64,000 nucleotides of DNA from Monosiga brevicollis MX1 (Eukaryota > Opisthokonta > Choanoflagellata > Craspedida > Salpingoecidae), in contig NW_001865041.1 in NCBI RefSeq assembly GCF_000002865.3, forward strand, positions 731,793 to 795,792, in the 5' to 3' direction. Positions 48,340-61,300 of this stretch are shown here, in pieces. Every line of letters starts with the position of its first letter. The first letter of the stretch is position 1. The position numbers and the translations under genes were made by a program. The notes below the pieces were generated by a model. It was not told the origin of the DNA, did not search any database, and saw nothing but the letters and a program-made list of their open reading frames with translations.

Positions 48340-48894
48340 GAGACTGCAAGCGTGGTGTTCTTAACGTGAAGCCTTCTTTTGTCTCGACCACTGAGGCAGG
48401 CGGGAAAAGACCAGTCTTACGGGTGCCACTCGAGCCCAAAGCAGGCTACGGCCTAGGTTGTCAATGGCTACATCCAGCTACGGGTCGGGACAGTCGTAGC
48501 GTAGCATAGCGAAATGAATGAGTCTGCTTCCAAAAAAAAAAAATTGCAAAGCAAAATCAATGGCCCTCAAAGCTCACAAACGCGCCGAGGGCTGAAGTCT
48601 GATGCAAGGCACGAGCAAGTGCGCCGTCCACAACTGGCAAAAGGATGGCCGGCAGAACAGGCGGGGAGATGAGTGGCAGGGCGGGTGCTAAAACCACGTC
48701 GAACGGGCCGGCAGGGAGAAGCGTGGCGCACAGTCGAGTGCTGCTTGTAGGCTGTAAATGATGAGGAAGGACTTGGGAAAGGCATCAAAGAGGCGGGTAA
48801 AGGCCAGCAAAATGAGGGCCAGTCTCAGATAGCCGATCAAATTGGGTGCGTACAGCCACACGCTCATGGCTTCTGCATGGGCGCGCCCGGTCAT
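47503..48894 (-). CDS. CDIPT: CDP-diacylglycerol-inositol 3-phosphatidyltransferase (PI synthase)
   Basis: About six exons. The N terminus (LYAPNLIGYLRLALILLAF) matches human CDIPT (FVPNLIGYARIVFAI). The catalytic CDP-alcohol phosphotransferase motif is complete across two exons: DGALARALHQTSALGAF joined to LDVAIDN, fitting D-G-x2-A-R-x8-G-x3-D-x3-D. Later exons give GWIGCIEWITFIALHSQ, NWKLKFTEAPAFVQAVM, GTITIAGLHVLPIWYYAE and VRFWIWALLLFGRICSL, in the same order as the human transmembrane segments. The tail is Ser/Glu/Pro-rich and longer than in human. The enzyme makes phosphatidylinositol in the ER. The start at 48894 gives a nine-residue lead; the ATG at 48867 (MSVWLYAPN) is also plausible. 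An intron contains a (GA)n run. Confidence 0.92.
48297..48337. repeat. (GA)n microsatellite in a CDIPT intron
   Basis: About 20 GA units preceded by a GGGA-rich stretch, inside an intron of the PI synthase gene. Confidence 0.9.
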
Positions 48895-49035
48895 GACGAT
48901 CGTTCACGGAGGTCACTGCCTCAGCAAAAAAAAAAAAAGACTTAGTTTCCGTGTTGATGTGATGATGATGTTTGAGCAGCTTTTTCTGACATTTGAGTTC
49001 GTGAGCGTTGCCGGCAAACCCCTTCTCTGCATTCA

Positions 49036-49402
49036 CAGTGGTCGAGGACTTTTTGTAATAGATCGCGACACCCCTGTTTCTCACATACGTTCGAAAGATG
49101 CTTGTCTCACGTTTCCAGCAAAAATCAATGGATTTCCTGAGTGGGTCAATTTTTCATGTCAATTATGTTAGGGCCCATCCTGGGGAGAGGGGACAACCTC
49201 GCTCGGCTGAAAGCATTGCGACAGGAGAGTGTGAGGCAGGGCTAATCCCTCCATCCGGGGATTGGTGGTCGTCTCTGTGGCGCCCTAGGAATTCATCGTC
49301 AACATCCGCACCACCACTCATCGTCAGGCTTTTTCCGCCTCTCTTTTGATCAACTGGTTCACGAGTTGCATTTACTATATTACAAAAAGTCCTCGACCAC
49401 TG
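49036..49402. mobile_element. 367-bp inverted-repeat element, MITE-like
   Basis: A perfect 25-base terminal inverted repeat begins CAGTGGTCGAGGAC at 49036-49060 and is present in reverse complement at 49378-49402. The element is flanked on both sides by TCA (49033-49035 and 49403-49405), consistent with a 3-base target duplication. The 317-base interior has no coding capacity I can support. This fits a non-autonomous DNA transposon. The superfamily is uncertain: a 3-base duplication suits the CACTA or Harbinger groups, but the terminal bases fit neither cleanly. The identical repeats suggest recent activity. It lies between PI synthase and RPS14. Confidence 0.75.
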
Positions 49403-49796
49403 TCAATGGCCGTGATTCCATTAGGAGGCAAGGGCCAATAGACGAATGGACATAAAGGAGGGAGGAGGAGTGCATCGCTTGTCGTTGGAAAATTTATGCA
49501 GCAACCACCAAACCCAAGAGGGATGTGGAGTGAGGCACACTTGTCGAATTGACAAATTTAAAGATCATTTTTTTGGCAATCAAATTGTGGCATCTGATGA
49601 GCAAGAGCCGCGAGCAAAAGAGAAACGACATGACGCCCGTGATATAGAGGAACCCTGCCCCTGTGCGACTCCCAAAGCTGGCCGCAGTCTTGTTGCCCAA
49701 AACTGCGTTAAATCCAACCAAGGATTTCCTTGACCGAGCCAACCTGGCTGCGAGCATGGAAAAGCCAATGCGCCACCATCGTAACCGACAAGCGGC

Positions 49797-50574
<778 letters not shown>

Positions 50575-51373
50575 GGCTATGAGGTCTGACCAGGTCCGAT
50601 CAAGGGTTTAAAAAAAAAAAAAAGTAACCAGGAAGAGACGTGAGAATCCGACAAGTGTGCGCAGCAAAAAAAACAAACGTGGGCTGACACGGCCGTAGAA
50701 GAAAGATGCACACGGGCAGGGCACTGCATGACCCTCGACACAAAACAACATGATGATGGACCATCCCACTACATCCTCAGCACCAAGAGCACATGCGCCC
50801 TCAAGGAAAAAAAAACCAGCCATGCGGGCTGCTGGCTGGGATGCACAAAGTCATCATTCATCTGGTGCCAACGGCAGTGCCTTGGTCCGCGGTCTAGGCA
50901 GCATGCACTCATATCTCTTCCTGACTGCCCTGACTTTGGAGCCTCAAGCAGATGTCCAAGGGCTGAACCTCGCTCAACACGACCCGGCCGGTCTGGTCGC
51001 GCGCTTTGGTGCCGTGGCCAGACGACTCAACACACCTGGGTAAGAAAAGTACGAGAGCGAGGGTTCAAATCTCGATGTATCAGCGCTCAAGACTGAACAA
51101 ATTTCCTCGAAGACTCGCGGAGACTCTTCCAACACGAGCGTCGTGTCTGACATCTGGTAGCGAGGGACCTTCTCTTCCATGTTGGCGGCTTTCGGCGCAA
51201 GTGTAGCCCTGGTCACACTTTCAGCTAAAAATCAGCTGTTTGTTGGATTTGTGTGTGTGTGGCAGGATGACATTGAAATCGCACATTCAACGGTAATGCA
51301 CATGTACATGGGGGAAATTGGTCTCCATGTGTCTATCAAGCAAGAACAAAGCGGGGTCCAACACAAAGTGACT

Positions 51374-51402
51374 GCGTGTGTGTGTGTGTGTGTGTGTGTG
51401 CC
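51374..51402. repeat. (TG)n microsatellite
   Basis: About 14 TG units in the RPS14/cytochrome b5 intergenic region. Confidence 0.85.
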
Positions 51403-51521
51403 ACGTTGACCAACCACACCTCCTCCTCCCCCTTTTGCTCGCTCTCTCTTTTTGGGCATCATCGGTCGCATTCTCTTGTTCAGCAAAGGTGGGACCCTAT
51501 CGCCGCTGGACCAGCCCGCCT

Positions 51522-51557
51522 GCCTGACTTGCCTGACTTGCCTGACTTGCCTGACTT
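51522..51557. repeat. tandem 9-mer (GCCTGACTT)x4
   Basis: Four perfect copies in the upstream region of the cytochrome b5 gene. The core TGACTT resembles part of an AP-1-like half site, but this is only a resemblance. Confidence 0.85.
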
Positions 51558-51687
51558 GTTTGTTCTCCCCCGCACTTGCCTCGATGTTTCTTTCGGTTGG
51601 AACTCATGCGTCAGGCTCACTTTATGTCATTGTAGATCAACGCGTGTCACCGAACCCACCCTCTTCAGCACACACACACCAATCAGC

Positions 51688-52813
51688 ATGGCCGCCAAGG
51701 TGATCTCTCTGGCCGAGATGGCCAAGCATGACAGCAACGCCAGCTGCTACATGGCCATCCATGGCAAGGTCTACGATGTGACAAAGTTCCTGCAGGAGGT
51801 CCGTCCTTTGCTGGTTGCTCAACTGCCGCATCGTTTGTCGACCGGCAGGCACGCTCCAGTCCCCAGCTCACCCTGACTGCCTCCACTCTGCACTCGGCTC
51901 CTGTTTAGCATCCTGGAGGTGAAGAGGTGATGATGGATCACGCTGGTACGAAGCTCCCTCCCTCCTCTTCTCCAGACTGCATCGATCCCCTGCTAGTTTC
52001 TGCTCTGCAATGGGCAAAATCCCGTTCCAGCATCGAGCCACCTCATGTGACAACCTTTCGCGCCGCAGGCCAGGATGGCACTGAGGCCTTTGAAGATACG
52101 GGCCACAGCCAGGATGCTCGTGACATGCTGGCAGAGTATGAGATTGGTGTTCTGCCCGAGGATGAGGCTGCCGCTGCCTCCAAGGCCGAGGTTGGTCTGA
52201 GTCAGCCAGCTGCCCCTCTTGCTTTCTGCCCACCTCGCCTTCTCTCACCCCTGATGTCGTGCAATTGGCATGCATGGATCGACTGATCACACAGAAGAAG
52301 ACCTCGACCAACGCCCCTGCCGGTGGCAGCAGCGATTCATGGTGTGTTATCATGTAGTATTTTCATGTTCAACTCCTCTGTCCAACCCTCCTTATTCTTC
52401 TTGGACATTTTGAGGTGGATTGCTTTTTGTGATATGAGAGAGAGAGAGAGAGTGTGTGTGTGTGTGTGTCTGTGTCTATGAGTGAGCACGCGCGCACCAT
52501 GTGTTTGAACACGGAACGATGCCATCAAGATTTTTTTCCGTTTATTTCTGGCTTTATACTTAAACAGTTGATCAAAAACCATCATTTGCTTTTTGTGCGA
52601 GCCCGATCAGCGAGCATCTTCGATTGTGTCGTGTTATCCTTGCTTCGCGTTGCTTGAGTCAGTTCACATCGAGGGTTATTTTGTGACTTGCTTTGACTCA
52701 CTGGTGGTCACGTGCTGCATTTGCACCCGCGATCTAGGACCCTGTACACCGTGGTCGGCTTGTTGGCTATTGGTGCTGGCGTTGCCTACAAGATGATGGC
52801 CGCATCTGCTTAA
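51688..52813 (+). CDS. CYB5: cytochrome b5, tail-anchored
   Basis: Five exons. MAAKVISLAEMAKHDSNA starts the heme domain; YMAIHGKVYDVTKFLQE is typical b5. The heme-ligand motif HPGGEEVMMDHAG lies in the second exon and the second ligand in EDTGHSQDARDML in the third. A linker rich in Ala/Glu/Lys and Gly/Ser follows, then a C-terminal helix TLYTVVGLLAIGAGVAYKM and the stop AASA. Size and layout fit microsomal cytochrome b5, which supplies electrons to desaturases and P450s at the ER face. The stop is at 52811-52813. Confidence 0.95.
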
Positions 52814-53669
52814 GGTGTTTTAGCGCCTCAAGGCAGCAATCAGTCACCGCCAACGGTGACGTATCTGATGGGCTGAGGGTTGTGGTCACAGCCCATCGAG
52901 ACCCGCTTTTCAGGGTTTCTTTACGCAACGGGCGAGTCCCCTTGCCGTTGTAAATGAGCCAGCTCCTTGCGTCTCTCTTCTATTCCACTCATTAGGCTTG
53001 CGCGAAGCGTTGTGCGAGACAGCTCTTGGCTGTGCTCTGGTGTTTTCTTCACTCGCTGAAGACTTGTTTTGTGTGACTTATCCGTCTTTTCAAGTCATCT
53101 GACTTGGAGAGCCCACGTCTTTTGGGACTGCTTGCTTGTCATGTATCTGTACCAGCGTGTCCTGGTCTCAAACCGTGGCCGACCGTTGTCCGATTTGTTC
53201 TGTGCTTTTTTTTATCCTCTGGTGCCCAGCTGTTTCAATCAGTTGCACTTGATTCTACCCACTTGGTGAAGAAATCTTCTCGTCCGACCCACACCCAGCA
53301 CAGCGCAACACGACACGAGACAGCTGACGGTCCCGCCATCACACTGGCAGAAAGCGGTAAGTGACTCAAACCCGGTCGTGCGACCGCCTTGTTCGTTTTG
53401 GCAATCAAATTCACCTTTGAGTCCACAGTAGCATATGTACCAAAAAAAAACAAACCTCGTGCTGGGCGCTCTGTATTTATTTCACCCTGAAGGGCATTGG
53501 CATTCATCACCACAGGCTCTCATACCCACAAAAACGCGCCAGGCATGAAAGACGCGGCATCCACATCAAAGGAGAGCACAGGAAGCAATCGCGGCGCCTC
53601 TCAAACCACATGACATGGGCTCAGCGCAGCACGACGCAAGCTCACGGAGTGGCAGCAGAGAGTAAGGCG
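52814..53669. other. convergent intergenic region, nothing recognised
   Basis: About 850 bases between the stops of cytochrome b5 (+) and the UEV gene (-). No coding signal, RNA gene or repeat stands out. Confidence 0.4.
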
Positions 53670-54900
53670 CTAGTAGGCCGAACCTTCTGCGGGCTGCTTC
53701 AGCTTCAGGTTGCGCCGGTCCATCATGGCCCTTAAGTGGTGCAAAGCCCGCCCCAACAGCGAGTGAGACACGCGATAGGGTGGCAGGTATATCAGGAAGC
53801 AGCAAATAAGAGTTCTGCTTCCAGCGTGCTTGATCAAAATCCATTTGTCCCAAGAAACCTAGACAAGGTCTGTGCACCGTAAGACAGTCAACATACCGCT
53901 TTAAATCTTGCAACACGCTCTTGATGGTGCCTCGACGCGTCCAGGAGGCCAGGACCGGCAGGCGTCCGGGAATCACCTGCCACCATGACATTCAGGGGCA
54001 ACCTCAGGCTTGGCTCGAGTTTACGCTCTTATGATGCAAACAGATGATGCAGGCCAGAGTCAACCCCCTTGCAGTGCTCCACGGAACGTACTTTGCCGTT
54101 TGCATCGACACAATCCATATGAATCTGTGAGCGGAAATAAACCTGCACATTGCGGGGTCAAGCACAGTTCAAGCAAAAATAGCAGCGGCTGTAAGATTTG
54201 TCGCCGCCTCTCGCTATCAGCAGCGAAACGTAAAGAATGGGGAGCAGGGTGGAACAGTAGCCAATGCAAGGTGCTCCAATCGGACCTCAGGCGGGAGGTC
54301 TGGGTAGCGAGGTCCACAAAAGATTTTGAGCTCATAGATGCGCATCTCAAAGGGTGTCTACTCTCACACAGGACGTCCCAAAGGGTCAGGACAACCTGAA
54401 GCTTCCAACTCCGATGGCGCCCAAAGATACGAGCCTTCGCTCTTACTCGTGGTGGGCCAATGATCATGCCACGCCAGTGTTGCAGTTCAATGTCGTCGTC
54501 CTGCTCCAGGCCCCAGGAGACCTGGTTCGACCCACCCCATGAGTGAGATGATGTTATCAACGGGCGCAAGCATGGGGTACTGAGTGACGGCAAAGGATTC
54601 TGGTCTGAAAGATGGGGCTGTGGGTGCGGCTCATGTCTTGCAAACAGGAGCCACACCAACGCACCGTGCCGTCATCGTCGCGGCCACCCTTTTCACCTTC
54701 TTGCAGCTCCTCCAGCAAATGAAAGTTTCGAGGCACTGAATTAACACACGACACAAGCACGGAGCAGGCCATTCAAGCATGAGCGCCCCGGGGCAAGGTT
54801 CAGACGCAACGTCTCCCCCTCAAGTCAACAAGCAAGGGTGTATGCGGGGTTGGTACCATGGCGCACACGCTCAAACAGACATACCGATCACTTCATCCAT
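53670..54900 (-). CDS. UBE2V: ubiquitin E2 variant, UEV1/MMS2
   Basis: About seven exons. The first is very short (MDEVI). Then VPRNFHLLEELQEGEKGG, SWGLEQDDDIELQHWRG plus MIIGPPR, TPFEMRIYELKIFCGPRYP, VYFRSQIHMDCVDANGK, VIPGRLPVLASW, GTIKSVLQDLKR and the last exon AMMDRRNLKLKQPAEGSAY. Each has a close match in human UBE2V1/2 ([56 protein letters not shown]). No Cys lies at the E2 active-site position, as expected for a variant that pairs with UBC13 to build K63-linked ubiquitin chains in DNA-damage tolerance and signalling. The family is well conserved in eukaryotes, and length is normal. Confidence 0.93.
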
Positions 54901-55380
54901 GGCGGCTACGTTCGCGTCTCTGTATCCACTATCAAAGCAACAAGCAAAAAATGGTTTGTTCACTCCATTGTGTTGTTTCTCTTGTTGTTGTTGCAAAGTT
55001 CTTTTTGTTTTGTTTGATTGATTTTCAACTTTTGGTGTCCAGTACCTCGTCTCTTGAGACTTGGTGGCCATGGCTGGCATGGGGCTGGCGTGGGGCTGCT
55101 TGGTGGCCGTGACGAGTGAGAGGCATGCAGGAGTAGGTGTATGGGGTGTTGTTTGGGCAAGGCCTCGATTGTGAATAGTTTGCTCCAAGCACGAGCCAGA
55201 CAGGCTTAGCGTTGGAAATAGACGCGCGCAAGGGGTTGCCTCCGCGCTGCTCTGCATTTACATGCCCAGCACATCAGGTGGCAAGGCAAAGCAAGTGGAG
55301 ACAAAGCGGCCACACGCAAAGTAGAGTGATACACGGCACATGAACCATCAAAAACTTGAACCGACACTGGCGTCAGCATG
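54901..55380. other. intergenic region upstream of UEV
   Basis: About 480 bases between the UEV start and the syntaxin stop, both on the minus strand. No exon is supported; it should hold the UEV promoter and the syntaxin 3' UTR. Confidence 0.4.
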
Positions 55381-57239
55381 TTATGAGCTTGACACGGCAA
55401 TGGCAACGACAATGACAACGACAATAACGACGATGGAGATGCAGCAGATCATTTTCTGCAAGAGGATCCCATGGCAACAAGTAGGTTTTGTGAGCCCAGA
55501 CAAGAGCAAGCATGTTCAGTGTGTATATGGGAGCTTGAGGAGGGTCATCAAAAAAAGGCACGCCAGATATGCTTACGTGACGAGCCGACTCTTGGTAATG
55601 GCGAGCTTGCACGACCTGTTCCGTGGCCTTCTTCACATAATTGTGTGACTGCTCCACCGAGAACTCGATGCGATCAATCATCTCGCCTGAAAGGGGGTAT
55701 TAGGCATGAGCAAGCCAGACCTCACCGGCTCTGAATTGGCTTTGGAAATTTCGCTGAACCACCAATGAGCCTGCAGCTTCAAAGGGCCTCACCTTGGCTC
55801 GCCACTAATGTGGACATGTCGGTAAACATCTCGTGCAGTTCCTGCACCACAAACGTCAGGTCGGTGAAGCACGACAAGGCTCGATAAGCAAGCCACAAGC
55901 ATGGAATGTCGGTTTCAACTGACCAAGAGCGAGCGCTCCAGTTGTTGAATGTCTTTGTGGCGATCACGGATCTCATTCAGCTTTGCCTCAGCGCCCTCCA
56001 GCTGGTGAGATGTGGAGCAGAAAGTACATGAGGTCGCAAAAACCAGAATCCGTCTAGAGTAGCCCAACCCTGTCTCCGCTCGGAACGTGACCATCCCAAC
56101 TTACCCGCATGCCGGAGAAGATGCCCTCGGTGCCATGTTCAATGACCTTTTGGATGGCGTCGTCGCTCAGCGACGGTTCCACTATATGATTGACCCACCA
56201 ACCACGGTGAGTTTCAGCATCGTTGCCTTCCGCTTCCTCGCTCACAAGGGACCGCAACTGGCGTCAGACTTGGACGTGTTGTAGGGGTTTCGAACCGACA
56301 GCAACGTTGAGGAATGTGCCACTTACCGACTCGACATTGACGGGCCACGTTTTCACCGTAGCGGCGTTTGTTTTCAGCTTGTACATCATTATAGCGGGTC
56401 ATGACTTTGACAAACTTGCGACTCAAGGAGGAGTGCTGGCTTTGGCGGATACGCAAGTCGGTCGACACAGTGCCATCCTCAAAGGTGCCCTCCTGCTGTG
56501 CACGCTTGTTCTCCTTCTCAATCTCTGTTGTTGCCGAGTCATTCTTGAGTGAGGGGCGCGGCTGCTCATCAAGCAACGCAGGCTCAGGCCGAGGTATCAC
56601 TTACGCTTGAGATCGGCCCGAATCTTGTTACCCAGAGCGCTGATGCGTGCCATGGTGTCTTGCAATTTTTCATTCAAGCCTAAGCATTTGTTGATGGACA
56701 GCATGGTCTCTGAGAGAAGGAGGAAAGCTACTAGTCAAAAGCCAAAGGAGTGATGGCTCGCATAACGTACGGTCGCGGTCCTCCTTGCTAACAGCCACTA
56801 AAGACTCTGTGTGCAATTGGGCCACTCTGGAAAATACAAATCGAGCCCAAACGAGTAAGATGACAATCCAGGTGGAGGAGTCATGCAAGACAGGGCGAGT
56901 AGCTCGAATGCCGATGCGCCGAATGCGCTTACTGTTCAATCGCCTGCTCAATATCTTCGATATTATCCCTTATCCGCTTCACCTATCGAGAGTAGCAGGA
57001 AAAAGACCCAGCGTGGACATGATTTCCATGGGCGTCAGGCTCAAAGGCCGGAAGGACACGCTCTCCCACGGCTCGCATAGGGTTTCGCAAAAAGGGACAT
57101 TGGTTGGCAGGCGACATACTCGGTTAAAAAAGTCGGCCATGAAAGGCTCTGGCTGGGCAGATAGGCTCGTCTCTTCAATCTGTGCCTCAGCACCACCGGC
57201 TGCGTCAGAGGCTTCGGCTGGCTGATTTTCGGCCGCCAT
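55381..57239 (-). CDS. STX1: syntaxin-1 type Qa-SNARE
   Basis: The acidic N terminus (MAAENQPAEASDAAGG, then EPFMADFFNRV) leads into the Habc helices (DNIEDIEQAIEQ), then STDLRIRQSQHSSLSRKF and VMTRYNDVQAENKRRY, matching animal syntaxin 1 ([24 protein letters not shown]). The SNARE motif contains the ionic-layer Gln in LVASQGEMIDRIE, followed by FSVEQSHNYVKKATEQ. The tail anchor is KMICCISIVVIVVVIVV and the protein ends SSS. Six or more exons. Qa-SNAREs of this type drive fusion of secretory vesicles with the plasma membrane. A syntaxin-1/Munc18 pair has been studied in Monosiga brevicollis, in line with the proposed organism. Confidence 0.96.
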
Positions 57240-58390
57240 CTGGTCAGCGAAAGAATCAATTTGTCAGCGCAGTGAGGCAGAGTAAGCGACATCACGGTCA
57301 AGTAGCGGATGAACCCAGGCAAACAAAAACCAAAACCACCCCAACTCAGCACGAGAAAGGCTCATGTCATCAGCATCAACGTACTTGGCGAAGACGAGAG
57401 AGACGGTCCATGATGGCGGTGCCTAACAGGTTCGATCCATGCCGCCAGGTCAAGCAGGCATGAGGAGCGCATCAGAAATGGGACCAGCACCCTCTGTCGG
57501 CCAACCCGTGGCGCGCGATCATATCCCCTGACCCAGACGCGGCTGCGTCCAAGGACGGCCAGGGCTCGCGAGCAGAAGGAAGTAGATCCAGTCGGTACGA
57601 GCATGATCATCAGGCCATTGACCACAGCAAGTCAAAGGCTCCAGGATAACAGTACCTTGGGGCTTGGTGCTCAAATGCAAGGGGGCACGCTTGTTCAAGC
57701 TGCCTGAAAACTAGCGGCAGGCTTAACCGTGAGCATGCACTGCAAAATCAAGTGCTTGGCTCAACCACAAGGTGAGCAGTAGAGGCGCAGAGGTACTTTG
57801 CACAAGCTGCTGGGGCCAAGCGGGACGAGAGGGGCGGGGGGGGGCATGGGGCCATATGGCACACAGCAGAGGGCAATGAGCCAGATGCCCAGTGGCTCAA
57901 CATGCTTTTTACAAATATCGGGCGGCAGCAATGCAAGGCTTTGCGTTTGCCGCTCTCCCACTTCCCCAACCAGACAGGAGCGAGGCATCCTTCTCCTTGG
58001 ACAACCCTGCCCGTTTCCCCGGCACGCAAAGCTGAGCGCACTCACCCCGACGAGGCCAAGGCAGAGCAACGAGAGATGATGACGATGATAATAATAACTC
58101 TCTCTCTCAGGAGAAGAAACAAAAGAGAGAGTGAAAAGCGTTTGTGCGGGAGAGTTTGAGAAAGAACAAAAGGGCGGACGACACATGTGCCAAAGGCGGG
58201 CGGTGTTGCTGATGCACCCTCAATGAGACCAGGCTGGAATTGAGCGCGGCCGGTACCAAATGAAAGAGTTTGCCTTGGAGCACAAAGTGTATGGTTGATC
58301 ACACTAATTGCTTATGGGAAAAATAAAAAATCTCAAAAAAATGGGATGGCTATAAATTTGATGAAATGGGCTTCACATAGAGTCTAGCGT
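57240..58390. other. intergenic region upstream of syntaxin
   Basis: About 1.15 kb between the syntaxin start and the COG3 stop, both on the minus strand. A C/G-rich stretch (about 57830-57850) and a CT run (58096-58110) are present. No coding exon is supported on either strand. Confidence 0.4.
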
Positions 58391-61300
58391 TCATGCCGTA
58401 GGAGCTGATGATGAAGCTTGAGAGCCATCGACGGCATCAGATGCTTCGGTGGGAGCAGCAATAGAGCCGTTACTCTCTTCGGTTTCTTCGTGTTTCAAGT
58501 CGGGCTCGCTGCGCTCGGGCTCGGGCTCGGGCTCGGGCTTGGGCTTGGGCTTGGACTTGGACTCGGGGGCAACGGCCTCCCCCTGAATCGAGGTGCTCGT
58601 GGCTGCGGCAGGCTCAGTCTTTGCCAGAGACGGCAGGATGACGGACAATTTGACCTCTTCCAGAATGGGCAAACCTTCCACCTGCGCCAAATGCTCGGCA
58701 TCGCACGACGCCTGCAGCAGGGTCAGCACCTCCCCATACAATGTCAGCACCTGTCCCTGCACCGGACGAAACAGGATGGCAGCCGCATCCTGGCTGTTAC
58801 CCAGGTAAAGGTCCAGTAATCGCGCCACGCGATGCAACTGGCGAGTCACATGGGCCCCCCATAAAACCAATGACACCAAAACAAATAGTGAAGCGGATGA
58901 GAAATAGAAGCGAAAGCCGGTGCAAGCAGTTGACAGCGCAAAGCCCACCTGGTCGTGGAGGGTTTGCTGTTGCTCGGCAAAGAGGCGCGAGAGTGCAGCA
59001 GGGCTCGCAAATCCCTGATTAGAGAGCTTGGTCTTGCCCTGCGAGGAAGATGCAAAAGCCTTGGCCTACAAAAAGCCGTTGCATACCCATTCGTGACACC
59101 AACACATCCTGCACTTCACCCGAGGGCCCACGAGCCATCAAGCCATTTCACTACAAGCGGCGCAAAGCCCAATGGTCGAGCCGACCTGGATGCGGAAGGA
59201 CGCTAGAGGGCTCGTCAGCGCTTGTACCACAATGTTGATAAAGTCGTGACACATCGTTCGCAGCTTCTCATCAATGTCCTGCATGAAGCGGGTGGTGCGG
59301 GTGAGCCAGGTGCAGATGGTTCTGATTAAAACAGGTTTACAAAACAAAACAAGGTTTACGGACTTACCCGACGCGCGTCGCGCTGATTCTTCACAATGAC
59401 CGGTGTACCCTAAAATACAATGACACGTATGCGCTCGAATCAGATCGCAGCCTTGTCAGGACCGATTCACCACCAAGCTTTGTCTGTTGGGCAGCTGTAC
59501 CTTGACCAAGAAGTTGAGCAAGGCATTCTCACTATCCAAGCGAAAGATGGCCGAGCCTTGCGCGAGCAAGCCAAATGCGGCCTCTGCCAGCAACAAGCAC
59601 AATCAACAGCCAATGATCAGATTATGCAGGCCAGCGCACGGGAAGACGACAAGGCACACTCCGATACCGCGCATGCTTCAAGTTCCTTTTGCCAAACGCG
59701 AAAGACCAAGCTAAAGACGCACCGCGAGTCGAGGAAAAGTCCACTTCTGTCTCAATCGAACTAAAGTCCACCTTGAACGGGGCTAATTGCTCACGTAGCA
59801 CCAAGAGGTGCTTGATATAGAAAAGATGCGCGTTGATCGAGTCCTCCTGCCCCTTTAGCAGCCGAAAGCCCTCCTCCAGCGTATCCAGGGCAGCATACAA
59901 GATTTCGCGTGCGATCCCCTCACAAACGGTTTTCTGAAAAACAAACAAACAAAAGGGCACCCTTGTTTAATGAGGCTTCAGCGTATCTTGGTCGTCTTCC
60001 ATCCCGCGACAGGTGTGTAGGGTCAGCTAGACAACGCATGCGCACCTCGATGGATGTGTAGAGCTTGGACAGCAAGGTCAGAGCCTGCACCACGGGGCGG
60101 TACCACATACTTTGCGGCTCGTCCGTGGCCACCTATACGAACACAGTGCCAAACGACCCATTTCGTGAGTTCAATGCACCATCACGCAAAGTTTTGACAG
60201 AAGCACAGCGATGCGGTGTTGAGATGCCGCTGTATTATGCACTGCTGGCCTTCAGCCGTGCCAACTCACTTCCAGCCGCTCTGGGTAGTTAAGGTCAGCC
60301 TTGGTCGGGCTAAACCCGCGAATGTACAAGTCCATGTAGTTCTACCACAATTCGCATAGAAGGTGAGGAAAGGCGATCGGGCGTGCGAGCAAACGGCAGG
60401 ACCACGCACCTCAGCCTTGTAGATGAGACGCTGTTGAGCATCCTGGAACAACTCCAACAGCACATCGCGGAAAGCCCCAAAGTAGTCAGCTATAAAGCCA
60501 GCGCAACAAAGCACAGGGTGAGGCGGGCGGTCTTACGCGAGCCAAACAAAACGCTGCATTGGGTCAACATGATCCTTCCTCCCCTCCCAATCCGGCCCAG
60601 TGTCAAACAGCGCGGATCAGCACAACCCCAACGGCATTGATGACCTGTATTCATTGACATTTCCATGCGCAGCATGTGGCAAAGGTCAACAAGAGCATTG
60701 AGGTCAATCTCGCGACGGAAGAATTGGGGGCGGGCAGCATCGTAGAGCAGGCGGCTCAATGAGTCGATCAACTGGGTGAAGCCGGCGTTGCGTGTTGGAA
60801 AAAAATGACTGAACAGCTGGTGTTCATTGCCACAAGCACGTTTCTAAGAGCCAGGGCGTCGAAGCAGGGTTAGTTGAGGTGGGAATTTACACGCGCATCA
60901 AGAAGTGCAGCAGATTCGATAACTTGATAACTTGCAATGTAGGCACTGGCAGCTCGCACAAAGCCCGTGAGATCTGACTTGTATTCCACTTCCAAGTCGG
61001 CTGCAAAATTGGGCGATCAAGGGCCACAGACATGAGGGCACGGTGGTGTTAAATGGCGAACAAAGTCACGGGCAGAGCAGAAGCATGAGGCCGAGCGCAA
61101 ACTCTGGAAAAACAGAGGCGCTTCACTGACTTAGTCGCGCCGACACCGGTCCTTTTAGCAAGGTATAACGTTGCAAGAAATAACATTCGTAGCAGGCTGG
61201 CGCGACAGGCGCGAGCAAGGGCATGGTCAGCAAGACTTTGAAAAATTAGCAGAGGATTTAGCAGGAGAGACCGCGATCAATGCGAAGAGCAAGAGCGAGG

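Larger units (their letters stand above)
50575..51687. other. divergent intergenic region, RPS14 / cytochrome b5
   Basis: About 1.1 kb with no recognised exon. It contains a (TG)n run (51374-51402) and a perfect four-copy 9-base tandem repeat of GCCTGACTT (51522-51557) about 130 bases upstream of the cytochrome b5 ATG. Confidence 0.4.

Noticed and set aside
50990-51110. tRNA-like GGTTCAAATCTC box
   Set aside because: The T-loop-like sequence has no matching acceptor stem, and the implied T-stem has mismatches. No anticodon arm fits.
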